This document shows, in pieces, positions 48,301 through 59,078 of a stretch of DNA of 64,000 nucleotides. The stretch lies in the NCBI GenBank assembly GCA_947311845.1, contig CAMZMU010000123.1, forward strand, positions 19,711,414 to 19,775,413, written 5' to 3'. The DNA comes from Poa pratensis (lineage: Eukaryota; Streptophyta; Magnoliopsida; Poales; Poaceae). The translations under genes were made by a program, and so were the position numbers. Below the pieces are notes generated by a model. That model searched no databases, was not told the DNA's origin, and was given only the letters and a program-made list of their open reading frames with translations. The first letter of the stretch is position 1, and every line of letters starts with the position of its first letter.

Positions 48301-48768
48301 AAGGCCAGATCGAAAGCTGTTCTTGTTACTTCTTTAAACTCAGGATATTATGAAAAATTCAGAAATATGTACTGGGAACATCCTACCACAAATGGTGAGA
48401 CAATTAGTTTCCACCAGCCAAGTCATGAAGAACATCAGAAGTCGGACAAGAAAATGCATAACATGAAAGCCTGGGCAGAGATATATTTGTTAAGCTTATC
48501 TGATGTTATGGTGACTAGTGCATGGTCAACTTTTGGGTACGTTGCCCAGGGTCTCAGTGGTTTGAAGCCATGGCTTCTGTTAAAGCCTGAAAATCGCACT
48601 GCCCCTGATCCACCTTGCCGCCAAGTTTTGTCCATGGAACCTTGTTTTCATGCTCCACCTTTCTACGATTGCAAAGCTAAGAGAGGAGTTGACACAGGAA
48701 AACTTGTCCCGCATGTAAGACACTGTGAAGATATGAGCTGGGGGCTTAAGCTAGTCGATCGGAGTTAA
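45378..48768 (+). CDS. FUT-4: GT37 fucosyltransferase, closest to the xyloglucan type
   Basis: Exons 45378-45621 (donor GATG/GTACGT) and 47342-48768 (acceptor GTTTGCAG) are joined in phase 1, giving 556 residues. An anchor spans about residues 42-59 behind an Arg/Glu-rich tail. The catalytic domain begins LLGGLLVPSFDEQSC and retains GLGNRI, the GDP-fucose segment LGIQIRVF, HNMKAWAEIYLLS and SAWSTFGYVAQGL, then KPWLL. These match the classical dicot xyloglucan fucosyltransferase pattern (as I recall it) better than the other three copies, so xyloglucan galactose is the most likely acceptor. Codon use is AT-rich, unlike FUT-1 and FUT-2. The intron contains a retroposon. Lhca5 lies 535 bp downstream, convergent. 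Confidence 0.93.
45833..46481 (+). mobile_element. Poly(A) retroposon in the FUT-4 intron
   Basis: About 650 bp flanked by agttactgtaagttc at 45818-45832 and 46482-46496. It shares with 55601-56266 the start region (cgctacagt...gagag), an internal tgtacata.gctagggtta word, and a 3' end with ttgtaatttctt and ttcgc before poly(A). Long frames on both strands have no known domain. Confidence 0.85.
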
Positions 48769-49303
48769 TAGTAGATGTTGGTGCGTATCTTCTATCCAAT
48801 TCATATATGTACAGTACGGCGGTACAACTCTGTTTCTATATTACACGAAAGCCTTTTCTGACTTGGTTAATATAGAAGCAATATCATGAACTGCTACATT
48901 TGTTGTTCAATTCAATGCTCGTATGATTTCCTTATCTCTGTATTATCTTCACCTTTTATAACTTGCATCAGAGCATATGCATGTACTGAAAATTTCTACG
49001 AGAAAAGCACAAACATATACTGCAGAATAGGATAAATTGCAGAACCAGAAGCACCATTTGTTTCCATAAACTATAAATATATATTATTTGCATTTGAAGA
49101 AATTCCATTTCTCATCCCACCTGTAGTGGAAAATTTGTATTGAGTTTCTTATAGTTTCTCCTTGAGAAGTTTGATATTCAAGTGTTTGCGGTTGATAAAA
49201 TCTTGCAAAGAGGGGAGCTCAGAAGAAAGGTGGTGCCTGTAGAATAATCATTGTGATTTGTTGTGCTACATATTTAGTTGCAAAAAAATGGGGGGCAGAT
49301 TTT
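48769..49303. other. Intergenic space between convergent FUT-4 and Lhca5
   Basis: AT-rich; holds the 3' untranslated regions of both genes. No additional gene. Confidence 0.4.
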
Positions 49304-51024
49304 TCAAGAAGAGGTAAGTGCATGGATGATATTTTTGTTGAACGGGTCTGAAAGATGAGTCAAAAGATTATCGATGGGCCCAGCATGAGTCACAGATGCT
49401 TGCACCATAAAGCCAAGCATGGCAACCATTGCCAACCTCCCTGTGGTTCGTGGAAATGATGTTAGCACACTAAGTATTACTGCAGGTTTATCTTGCAAGC
49501 AATTGTCCGTAGAGAAAGTAAACATACCATTCTTAATTTCCTTCAGCTTCACTTCATGTGCATTCTCTATATCTTTGACCAGTCCCATTGGATTAAATAA
49601 CGGGCCTCCAGGGTATCTGTTCAGATTTAAGAATTTTAATAACAATGTAACTAAAAAGAAGAGAGCATAGACTCGCTGAGGTCAATGGTTCCGAGACTTC
49701 ATTTTGGGGCATTTTGTAGCACTTACCCTGGCTGTAAACCTTCAAGTGAGGCTTCTATCCCAAGGAATGTCCCTTCCTTTGCTTGTGACCCTGGATGAAC
49801 GAAATCCATATACCTCTTGGTTTCTACAAATCTGTCGAGGATCAGAGTTATGGAGAACAGGTCAATCTAGTCCTCTTTGAATTCATCACAGTCTACACAA
49901 GTTAAACTTCTGAGTTACTGAACCAACTGCTCATACCAATAGACGAAATGTTTCAGTTGGATGCTAAATTACCCCATCAAAAGAAGCTGGATAAAGAAGA
50001 GAGCCGTGGTGTTGGCGAAGTCAAATTTTGTAGCACCTGCTTCAAACCACACTGGCAGGTCGCTGATTCCTGATACACGGATTAACTACAGAGGAACACG
50101 TCAATTGGGCCATGCGCTATATGATACGAACAAAGCGGAGCATCAAAAGCAATCGACTTCATGTTTGGCTTCTCTAAGTGAGCATGCTTCAATGTGGTAA
50201 CAATGCTATCATGCTAGCATCTTTGGAACCACCAACGTTTTCTTATTTGTTTGGTGTCTGAAAATGACTTTTCTTTTTGTGGAACTGGGTCATGTTTCTA
50301 TGACTTGTGAGAAAAAAGTGTTGCGGTCTGTGCATTAGAAAAATCCTAGAATGCTCCTATGGAGCTGATGTCTTGGGTAAGATTTAGCTGCCGTTGAACA
50401 GTTGAAGTTGTTATTCTCATTTTACTAGAGTTCCATGTGTCATGCTTGATTCTCATTTCTCACTGTTCTATTCATAGTTTATCCTAATTCATGCACCTCT
50501 ACATCCATATTTTGTGAAATCGAGCTTCAGTGCTCTGATTTCTCAGAACTAAGATATACATTCGACAGGGATTTGCAAGGAGCTCAGCTGAGAAACTCAC
50601 ATCGGTTCCAAGGATGCCGGCAACCCCTGCCATGGCGAACCGGCAGTGCACGAGCTCGGCCTGAACATACCACTTCAAGTCTGCTGGCTGCTCCCCAAGC
50701 CCCAGGGGATCAAACCCGTAATCGCCAGGTAGCCTGCAGCCATAAACACCAAACAACCCATCAGCCTAACAATCCTCAGCAGTCAGCACCTGCAGAAAAC
50801 AGAGATTGCCAGGTAACTGACGTGCCGTCGAGGTATGGCGGCGGGTCCAGTCCGGGCAGCCATGTTGCACGCTCGGCGATAGCTCGGACCGCGAACCGGG
50901 CTCGTGGCGAGTGGGCATGGTGTCCGGGCACGGCGGCCGTGCTCCTGCTGAAAGGTGTGGGCGGCTTGGAGGGGATGGTGCAGGTGTGGATGACTCTGCC
51001 ATGGGTGCTAGCTGCTAACGCCAT
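49304..51024 (-). CDS. LHCA5: Photosystem I chlorophyll a/b-binding protein, Lhca5 type
   Basis: Six exons on the minus strand: 51024-50822, 50733-50601, 50085-49973, 49831-49727, 49616-49528 and 49440-49304. All junctions keep frame and give 259 residues. About the first 48 residues form a Ser/Pro/Arg-rich chloroplast transit peptide. The mature part has [29 protein letters not shown], the first chlorophyll-binding helix ([15 protein letters not shown]), the loop YPGGPLFNP and the third helix ([15 protein letters not shown]), ending [11 protein letters not shown]. Lhca5 is a low-abundance thylakoid antenna protein that, with Lhca6, links photosystem I to the NDH complex for cyclic electron flow. 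The first donor is GTCAGT, a less common variant. The assignment to Lhca5 over Lhca1-4 rests on remembered motif similarity. Confidence 0.9.
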
Positions 51025-51437
51025 GGCCGCCGCCGCTGCCGGACTCGGTTGGGTGATGGCTTGCTGGCCGAACTGCAGCCGGCGAGGGTAGGGTCTTCTT
51101 TAGCTGATGTTCTGTTAGGGCGTGTGGGTGTGTGTGTCGGACAGATGAAAGCCGTGGATATGGAACTAGAGGCGTTCAGACATCACAGCTTCAGTGGCAC
51201 CGGGGGAGTGTGCGACATGTTTTGCCTTGCCATGGTGCCAGGCCGGAGCGTGCTGAACGGTTTGGGCCTTTGGGCCAGGTATGGTACGACACGGAGACAT
51301 AGAAAAAGGAAAAGTCTTGTAATCATCAGGAGATCGGAACACGACACGTGTCCCACATGGACCCACACACCACCGCCCCCATCGTCCCCATCCTCTCAGG
51401 AGAAATTCCCCATTTCTTTTCTTCTTCCTTTCCACAT
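51025..51437 (-). promoter_or_regulatory. Proximal promoter of Lhca5
   Basis: 413 bp between the start codon and a retroposon insertion. No clear TATA box was found. The retroposon separates this part from the original upstream sequence that now resumes at 52828. Confidence 0.35.
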
Positions 51438-52813
51438 GAAGAAATAGGCTTTCATCCCGCTATATTAATATAGCAACCACCCGATACAACAATGAGTCCA
51501 CTGCTAGGCCAAACAGCACAAACAGGACCAAAAGAAAAGAAGAAGAAGGAAGAGAAAACAATGCCAACATTGGCGGATCAACGAAACGAAAGTGACTCGC
51601 AACCGCTGCGTCCTCTCCGGCAAAGTCCCACCACAAACCTAGCACTCGGAATTGCCGCGTACCAAACAACACCTCCAAGAAGGAAACAACGATGACGCTG
51701 CTGTTGCCCGGACTGGTCCTAGGGTTTTCCCCGGTACGCTACAGGTAGTGGAGAAGAGGTACACCCGACGCCCTTCGGGAAGGAACAACGATACTCGCAA
51801 GCGTCACCGCGTCGGTGTCAAGAAGACAGGGATTTCTCCCGACCCCCAAAAAACCACATCTCTGGACAATCCGAACCGCTCCAGCCGTCTTGCCACCCAC
51901 CAGCAACCGCCACCACGGAATTGAAGTCACCATCACCGTATCACCATGGTGCTCGCTGCGAGGCCGACCGAACTGAGAAGAACCCGCCATAGTCAAGGAA
52001 CGGCAGTACCACATCCACGCGGGAGGGACCAGCCTCCACCGTCATAGACGGTAGCCGACCGGACACGGTAGGCAGGAGCACACCAGGCCACCATGGAGCC
52101 AGAGGGCGGCAGCAGCATAACCACCTGGAGGGCATCCTCCACCGCCAGCGGCGGTTGCCGACCAGACGCGGCAGCAGAGACACACCAGGCTAGGTCGGCC
52201 CGGCCGGACCCTGATAGGTCCGTGAAGTCTCCGCCGCCACGCTGCAGCACGTAGGTCACCGCCGCCGCTACCCTCAGCGGCTCCAAAGGCCCGGCCGAAC
52301 TCAGACGAGTTCGCGAAGCTCCCGCCCGCCACGCTGCAGCAGGCGCGGCGTCGTCGCCGCCACTCCCGTCACAATCTTGGTTCGCCAGCCCAACGGGTGT
52401 AGCAGGGTCGAACCACACCTGCCCTAACCCAGATCGGGCCCAAAGGGCCCAAATCTGGGCCTGCAGGGCCTGGCCGAAATCCCTGCCACCACTGCCACCA
52501 ACGGCGGCGCCGTCGCTGCTCACACCACCCGCAGCAGAGGAGCACCTCCGCCCTGGACCGCCGCCGCCTGGAAGCACCGCTCGGCGCCGCGCCGTCCCGC
52601 GCTAGCCCGCCGCCGAGGGGGAAAGACAGTGGGCCGCCGCCTCCCCCGGCGCCTCCCGGGACTAGCCCGGGACGCACGCCGCCGACGGCCGCAGAGAAGA
52701 AGAGGAGGGGGAGCTTGCTGGAGAGAGGCGGCGGCGGCGACCGGTCGCCCGCGCGGGGGGCGACGCGGTCGCGAGAGGAGAGGTCGCGAGAGGGAAAAAA
52801 GTCCAGTCTCGTC
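51438..52813 (-). mobile_element. Retroposon upstream of Lhca5
   Basis: About 1.4 kb, GC-rich at its 5' end (right side) and ending on the minus strand with ggttgctatattaatatagcgg and a gatgaaagcc word common at Triticeae retroposon 3' ends. A 14-bp duplication cttcctttccacat flanks it (51424-51437 and 52814-52827). There is little poly(A), and no known domain in the long GC-rich frames. Confidence 0.7.
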
Positions 52814-52827
52814 CTTCCTTTCCACAT

Positions 52828-54508
52828 CGCTCGCTGCTCCCGTCTCCACGGCTCGAGCTCGCCCCGCCGGAAAGCTTGACCGTCTCCTCCTCCGCACAAG
52901 CACCGCACAGCCCCAGGCGACGCGCCGGCGGCGCCCACGCCGGCCAGCGAGCCGACCTCCGCCTAGCCTCTCTCTCCCGCCTCCCAGCCCTGCCTCTAGC
53001 TCGCGACGGAGCTCACCGCCGCCGCGTCTCACGCCTGGCTGGCGTCGCCCTGTCCGCTCCTCTCTTGGCGCCTGGCTGGTGCTACCATGGCGGCACGGCC
53101 GCGCTGCCAGCGCACATGCCCGATGCTACCATGGCGACACGGCGTTGCTGCCAGCGCTCGATGGCGCCGTTGCCATCGCACACGCGCGGTGCTACCATGG
53201 CGGCCCGTCTCCTTGCCCTCCAGCTGTGGCGTCGCCGCCGCGCTGCAGAGGGCGTGCGCTGGAGCTGCAGATGGAAGGCACCCGAGCTACAAGGCTACGT
53301 ACGGCGAGCAGCGGTGCTACACGCGCCCGCCGGAGTTGCTACGTACGGCACCCACGGGTGCTACACGCGCCCGCTGGAGTTGCTACGTACGGCGAGCGGC
53401 GTTGCTACGTACGGCGAGCAGCGGTGCTACACGCGCCCGTTGGAGTTGCTACATACGGCGAGCGGCGGTGCTACACGCGCCCGCCGGAGTTGCTACGTAC
53501 GGCGAGCGGCGTTGCTACATGCACCCGGCGGCTTTGCTACATGCGGCGAGCGGCGTTGCTACGTGCGGCGAGCTGTGGTGCTACACGCGCCCGCCGGCGT
53601 TGCTACCTACGGCAAGCTGTGGTGCTACACGCTCCCGCCAGTGTTGCTACAATCACCTCCCGGCGTTGCTACAAACGACAAGTAGTGTTGCTACAGGCGA
53701 CGCTGCACGGGCGTCTTCTCCGGCGACGGGCGTGGCTCTCGGAGGAGAGGTGCCGCAGCCCAGCTTTATCCGGGGACGGGTTCAAGGGGTTGTAGGGATA
53801 AGGCCCCGCTGCTGCTGCAAGCTGGAGCCAGAGGTTCCTCACCGGCGGTCGGAGACGAAGCACTTTTGTCACCTGCTGCGGTCGGAGCACGAAGGATTTT
53901 CCTCGCCGGCGGCTGTCGTCGAACGGTGGCGAGTGGGTATGCTGGGAGCCATCGTAGGAGATAGGAGATCGGGGCGAGGCGGCGGAGGAATCTCACGGGG
54001 GCGACGCGGCGGCCGAAGCTCGCGGTGGGCGCAGCGGCGGTTGCTCAAGTAACCGGCAGCGTCGCATGAAAGTGGGGAAGTGGCGTTGTCTCTCGAGCAC
54101 ACCGCGGAGACGAAGCAGGAGAAAATAGTCCGGGAAGACGGGTCCACCACGTGGTTTGGGAAAGCGACCTTTCGTGGTCTTTTTGTGCAGGAGAAGAGAT
54201 GTGCAGTGGGTCTGTAGCCTGTAGGGAGATCAGATGGCCACAGATAGCTCCATCGTACGCCTGTCGACCCGGGGATCGGACGGAAAAATCCGGGGACGCC
54301 TAGTTCTGTCCATAGAAAAAGGTCTTCATTCCTCGTGCTGAACCGCGATGAGAGAAAAAAAAAGGATGGCGGGGGCGTGGTACTGTGGTAGAGTGTATGC
54401 ACATAGGGCTGCTTTGTGCAGCACGAGCCGGCTTGTACGGAATAGATGCGAGAGTACAGCTGAGCCGAGTGTCACTCGTGCTGCTGGGTAATTCTAAAAA
54501 AAAAATAG
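52828..54508. repeat. GC-rich repetitive region with minisatellite
   Basis: Very GC-rich sequence without a recognised gene. Imperfect gctaccatgg-containing repeats at about 53085-53210 precede the minisatellite. Long frames exist in all forward phases because the repeats lack stops, which argues against coding. Confidence 0.55.
53290..53700 (+). repeat. Minisatellite of 21-23-bp units
   Basis: Alternating units of the forms gttgctacgtacggcgagcgg and gtgctacacgcgcccgccgg repeat many times, giving a higher-order period near 44 bp. Units decay toward the right end (gttgctacaatcacctcc, gttgctacaaacgacaag). The motif g(t/g)tgctac is constant. Confidence 0.85.
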
Positions 54509-54511
54509 TAA

Positions 54512-54737
54512 GACTAGTCACAATGGGTACCTCCACAATGGATAGTAACATATTTGTGGTATCATATAATACTACATTTATTAGGTTGTAGACTCATATT
54601 GCATTGGAATCCGTTATGTTACGGTATCTACCTATGATAGCACTATCACCTCTCTCTTCATTAATTGCAGTGTCATGTCATCTTTTTGCCAACATGGCAT
54701 GCATGATACTACCTATGATACCCCATTGTGACTAGTC
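54512..54737. mobile_element. Tourist-type MITE
   Basis: 226 bp with a perfect 16-bp inverted terminus GACTAGTCACAATGGG and 3-bp TAA duplication (54509-54511 and 54738-54740), fitting PIF/Harbinger-driven MITEs. Confidence 0.9.
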
Positions 54738-54767
54738 TAATGCGTGTAACGTGGTGGCAGTTTGTCC

Positions 54768-55259
54768 CTCTTTTTAAAATAGCGGTCTATTGTGTTTAGC
54801 ACCAGCGATTTCAGAAGTTATGAAAGGCTATAGCCAGACTATAGTGCGGCTAAGTCCTTATAGCTGTTTTGCTAAATAAAGGAAATAAAACAATATTTGA
54901 GCAGCATATATTTGTATACACATCAATAATTCACAGATGCCATGTGCGCCACCCCTCTTGATTCTATTTTCGGTAGAGAGAGGAGGGAGAAAAAAGAATT
55001 TAGGGATAGGGTTGACATTTGGTCCCCAAAATTAGGCTGAGCGGGACAAATTTGGCCCAAGCAGGACAAATTTGATCCAAAATTTTTAAATCCCTGAGCG
55101 GGAATATAGCGGCTAAGGGGTTAAATTGGGGCTAAATTCATTTAGCTGGGCTATTAGCGGCTATTAACTTTTTAGCCTCAAAGGCCTTATCTATAGCGCG
55201 GACCATCTCGCGAGCTATAGCCGGGCTATATCCGGGTGATAGCCGGCTATTTAAAACAG
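54768..55259. mobile_element. Mutator-type MITE (9-bp target duplication)
   Basis: 492 bp with inverted ends (left CTCTTTTTAAAATAGCGG, right reverse-complement CTGTTTTAAATAGCCGG), rich in gctata/tatagc words, flanked by a perfect 9-bp duplication agtttgtcc (54759-54767 and 55260-55268). No coding capacity. Confidence 0.85.
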
Positions 55260-55600
55260 AGTTTGTCCACATATACTTGCCAAAATGTCTTGACAAGTTG
55301 ACATATACAAAGGGAAACGGGAACTCATGCGAGAGCTACAAGGAAATAAAATGTGAATTTACGAATAAGAATTTTCGACCGAAACTAACACCTGGTCTTA
55401 CCTCATGCTTTGTAGTTATCTCGTGTTTTCTCCACTGCTTGTATTAAATTTACAGTAGGTCAAATCCTATATCACTGTAGGCAAAGTTTTTATCTCGTTT
55501 AAAAAAAATACAGTAACCTATTTGATGAGGAAAAAAACCTATAAGGACCCAATCTTTTAAAAACCCTATGAAATTTCACTGTGTCATATCATATCATAGG

Positions 55601-56266
55601 AATAAGAGGGACCTTGGACCCGGCTCTCCCCCGCTACAGTAAGAGGAGAGAAGACTTTTTCACCCCACCGCTTGATCCAGCTCGCCGGCGTCGATCTGCC
55701 GGTTTCCCCTCCCTCCGCCGGCCGCTCCGGCGGCGGGAGGGTGGGGAAACCCAGGATCTCGCCTGTACATAGTCTAGGGTTAAGGGGTTGGCCTGCCGGC
55801 GGTGTTGGGGAGAGGATGGCGCGGTCGGTCCGGCGTTTTGTCGAGGCGGAGATCCTCTCCGATGGTGGTGCTCTGCGGAGCGCGGCCATGGATCTGCCTC
55901 TTCCGGGGTGCTCGCAGCTCCGTGAGAGCTGTGTTGTGCCTCTTCCCCGCACCGGAGTTCGTGGAGCGGCGGCTTCGGTTCGAACGACTCGATGGTGATG
56001 GTGATGAAGACCAGGGTGAGGGCGACGGCGACGATGCGAGGTGGAGGCTCTGTCGAGCCGAGTTCTGTCGACTTCCCGTCCGCCTGGGGACTCCTGCCGA
56101 TCCAAGGTTGCTGAGGAGGAGTGGCGGCGGCGCGCCGCGGTACGTCTTCTTCGACGACGGCGTCCTCGAGGACTTGCAGGACCTTTGTGTAATTTTCTTT
56201 GATCTTTGGGCTGTTCTGTAAATTTCCTGGTGTTTTCACCGGATCTATCTCGCAAAAAAAAAAAAA
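55601..56266 (+). mobile_element. Poly(A) retroposon
   Basis: About 665 bp flanked by atcatatcatagg at 55588-55600 and 56267-56279. It ends gatctatctcgc plus about 14 A. It is related to 45833-46481 and, at the 3' end, to 35264-36194 and 8607-8650. Confidence 0.85.
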
Positions 56267-56732
56267 ATCATATCATAGGGGCCCCTCAATACCCCTGGCC
56301 CTGGAGATTCTCTTTCTAGATTGAAGCAACTCGTGCTTCTTATTTTAATCGACATGCTAATTCGTCGAGGAGAATCTCTTGACGGTTGCTGATAGTTTAA
56401 CATCGATCTGATATCTGTTGACTATACTGACGGTGGAAGGGAAGTCGGCTTCGCAGCCTGCGCGAGGGGATTTCCGCGTACCGTCCAACTTGTACTCACT
56501 ATCTACATACGGAGTACTGCTAGCATAGAATACGGTATACCTCTCCCCTCTCTATCCTCTACAGCAAGTAACGCCGTTCAACGTGGTTGGTCGCGAGCTC
56601 TGGACGGTGACTGCGCGTTGGCCTTGTTCGTTTAGATGAGGAAAGATGACAGATCGGCTTTGCCTGTCCTGTAGGATCCAGAGTATACTTTGCATTGGGC
56701 ATCCGATATGTTCTTCGCTTGATCTCAAAAGC

Positions 56733-57055
56733 AAGTACTGTGTTCCTTCCTTTGCCTGAAAACCAAGCACTGCTACTATGTTCTTTCATTTTCCATTCAT
56801 CGGAAGCCAAGATCCAGACGAAAATGGCGGTAGTCAAAAGTGGAGTAAGAACAACCGTTTCAACTTTCAACCAGAAAAAAAGGTGTAGAGACGACGGTGA
56901 ATTAAATAAGACAAGACAAACACACGCTTTTACGCCACAAGATGCATGGAAATACGTCGTGCGATCCGATCTTATCGGTTTTGATCAGTCGTGATCGATC
57001 GCGGAACAGCGCTTTGCTGAATGGTCAAAAGAATAGTGGAAAACGTCGGATGAAA
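56733..57055. repeat. Segmental duplicate, copy 1 (ERF 3' flank)
   Basis: About 320 bp repeated directly at 60960-61275. Shared words include aagtactgtgttccttcctt, aactttcaaccagaaaaa, cgcttttacgccacaag and gctgaatggtcaaaaga. It lies 200-530 bp beyond the ERF stop codon. Confidence 0.85.
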
Positions 57056-57259
57056 ACGAGAGATCGATGAGCTCTGAAGCACTGCACCAGATCGAGTTCT
57101 GAATGCCAATTGCCAAACGATCGGATTGCACTGTTACACACATGTAGAAACTGTAGGATCTGTATTCTTCAATTCATTCTGGAATAAAAAGTACTGTAAA
57201 CGCTACGGACTAAAATGAGACATGGAAACCACGATCGAGCCAAGATCTAGGCAACGAGA

Positions 57260-58021
57260 TCATGGTGCCTTAGACCAGACGTTGCCATCGTCCAGCGTCA
57301 TGATCTCCTGCAACCCGTCCCAGATCTCCGGCTCCCTAGCCACTGCAGGTCGCCTTTGCTCCGGCAGCCGCGGCGCGCACGACGACGCATTTGACCCGGA
57401 GTTCTCTCCATGGCTCTCCGGCAGCCTCCGCGGCTGCGTCTGCGGAGCCGCCCATGAGGAAGCAGAAGCAGACGCTGACGACGACGACGCCGCGGCGGCC
57501 GGGAAGTTGAGCTTGGCGCGGTGGCCGCGGAACTCGAGCGCCGCGACGTCGTAGGCGCGCGCGGCCTCGACGGCGGTGTCGAAGGTGCCGAGCCACTTGC
57601 GCGCGGCGCGGTGCGGGTCGCGGATCTCCGCCGCCCACTTGCCCCAGGGCCGCTGCCGCACGCCCCTGAACTTGCTCCCCCTCCTCGCGCGCCGCTTGCC
57701 CACGCCGCCATCCCTTACGAAGACCGCGGCGGAGGACTCTTCGCCCTCGCTGCTCGAGCCGGTCGTCGCCGCGGCGCCAGTGGTCTCACAACCGAGGCAC
57801 GCGCCCAATCCACACCTGGCGCAGGCAGCAGCTGCTGACGCAGCCGTGGGAGCAGCAGCGGTAGCTGCAAAGGGCGGCGTCGAAGGCTCGAGTTGCAGCG
57901 TTGGGACGACGGTGTCGCCGGAGACAACGGAGATGAGGGCGCGGAGGAAGAGCGAGTTCTCCTGCTCGGAGTTCGGGAGCTGGAAGAACCCGCCGGCGCC
58001 GCGATAAGGTCTCGGAACCAT
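57260..58021 (-). CDS. AP2/ERF transcription factor
   Basis: A single-exon gene of 253 residues with one AP2/ERF DNA-binding domain at about 117-174 ([20 protein letters not shown], then [19 protein letters not shown]). Ala and Asp in WAAEIRDP mark the ERF rather than the DREB subfamily, so a GCC-box target is likely. A basic KRRARR stretch before the domain can act as nuclear signal. The N-terminus has [12 protein letters not shown] and a Cys cluster C67-X2-C70-X4-C75-X2-C78, which resembles the zinc-finger-like motif described for some group X ERFs (ABR1/ERF109-type). The C-terminal [14 protein letters not shown] segment is acidic and may activate. It is probably stress responsive; the target genes are unknown. 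Confidence 0.92.
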   Translation of the reverse strand: MVPRPYRGAGGFFQLPNSEQENSLFLRALISVVSGDTVVPTLQLEPSTPPFAATAAAPTAASAAAACARCGLGACLGCETTGAAATTGSSSEGEESSAAVFVRDGGVGKRRARRGSKFRGVRQRPWGKWAAEIRDPHRAARKWLGTFDTAVEAARAYDVAALEFRGHRAKLNFPAAAASSSSASASASSWAAPQTQPRRLPESHGENSGSNASSCAPRLPEQRRPAVAREPEIWDGLQEIMTLDDGNVWSKAP

Positions 58022-58140
58022 GACGTGAGCTCGGTTAGCTATGCTGTGACGTAGTACCTACGTGATGAGGTCGGTGTCGTCGGAGGAAAGCTTTGCGTCC
58101 GTGATCGGCACTGATGTTTCAGGGGGTTTGGCGCTGTGGA

Positions 58141-58147
58141 TTTTATA
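58141..58147 (-). promoter_or_regulatory. TATA box of the ERF gene
   Basis: Minus-strand TATAAAA within ccactataaaatcc, 120 bp before the start codon, a typical spacing for a plant core promoter with a short leader. Confidence 0.65.
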
Positions 58148-59065
58148 GTGGAACATGTGCATGTCCACCGCATTTTAAAACGGCGATTTGGCCCGTTCTT
58201 ATCGTGTGAACGGAGGTGGAAACGGGACATAATGCTGGACGGATGATTAGCCAGATCCACATAGCTAAGCCTCTGGTGGCTGCTTATGACCATATTTGAA
58301 CTGTTCACACACGTGATCTTGCAAAATTTACTTAGAAAAACCAGAACCCCTCCATCTCGGTGTGGTCTGCGCAAGTTGCTAAGTACCATCACATGCAACA
58401 AATACAAACTAATCAAGATGATCTTTTAAGAAGGAAGGGAGAGACTCCTTACTTAGGTGAAAAAACTTAGGACGCGATTTTGCAAGTAGACTCTGAAGAT
58501 TCAGTGACAATTTTTTTGCACCGTACATTTTTAGGCAACTCATTTTTTAAGAATATCTCTACACATTTCTTTTTACCAGATATAGAGCACCATTTATCCT
58601 ATATCCGTCGTTTGGGATGACGAGATTTATGACAAAAAAAACGTCGAGTTTTCATGTTCTGCAAATTAATTAGGGAAAATGCAATGTGCAAAATTGTTTC
58701 AGCTGAGATAGAAGATGTGATGACATGTTGAATTGGCGTCGTAATAAGCTGTGAACCAACCAACTAAAAGCTAGCTTGTGGTGAACTTGTTATTCTTCTC
58801 TTGATCTTGGTTTGTGTCCAGTTTTCTTTATTAACATGTTACTTGAGAGTGTTTTAATAATGTTTTATTGACTACATCCATTGTTTTTCTGCTTAATGAA
58901 TAGCTAGAGCTCCCGAAGATTGCCCAAAAAGACTGCTATAACTTGTAAGAATCGAGAAATAGCAAAATCAGGTATATTAACCTAGCAAAATGTATCACCC
59001 AAACTAAATCTAGTAATTGATTTTTGATTAATAGTATGTCGCCACAAGAATCTATTTACTCATAG
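58148..59065. other. Upstream region of the ERF gene
   Basis: AT-rich intergenic sequence that should contain the ERF promoter. No other gene recognised. Confidence 0.35.
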
Positions 59066-59078
59066 CATTAGTCAGTTG

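Noticed and set aside
51993..52938. GC-rich minus-strand frames of about 190 codons
   Set aside because: They lie within or across the border of a retroposon and have no recognisable domain.
52629..54052. Overlapping long plus-strand frames of 269 to 388 codons
   Set aside because: They run through a minisatellite that lacks stops in every frame; the peptides are repetitive and match no family.
57298..58007. Other frames over the ERF gene
   Set aside because: Shadows of the AP2/ERF coding sequence in GC-rich DNA.
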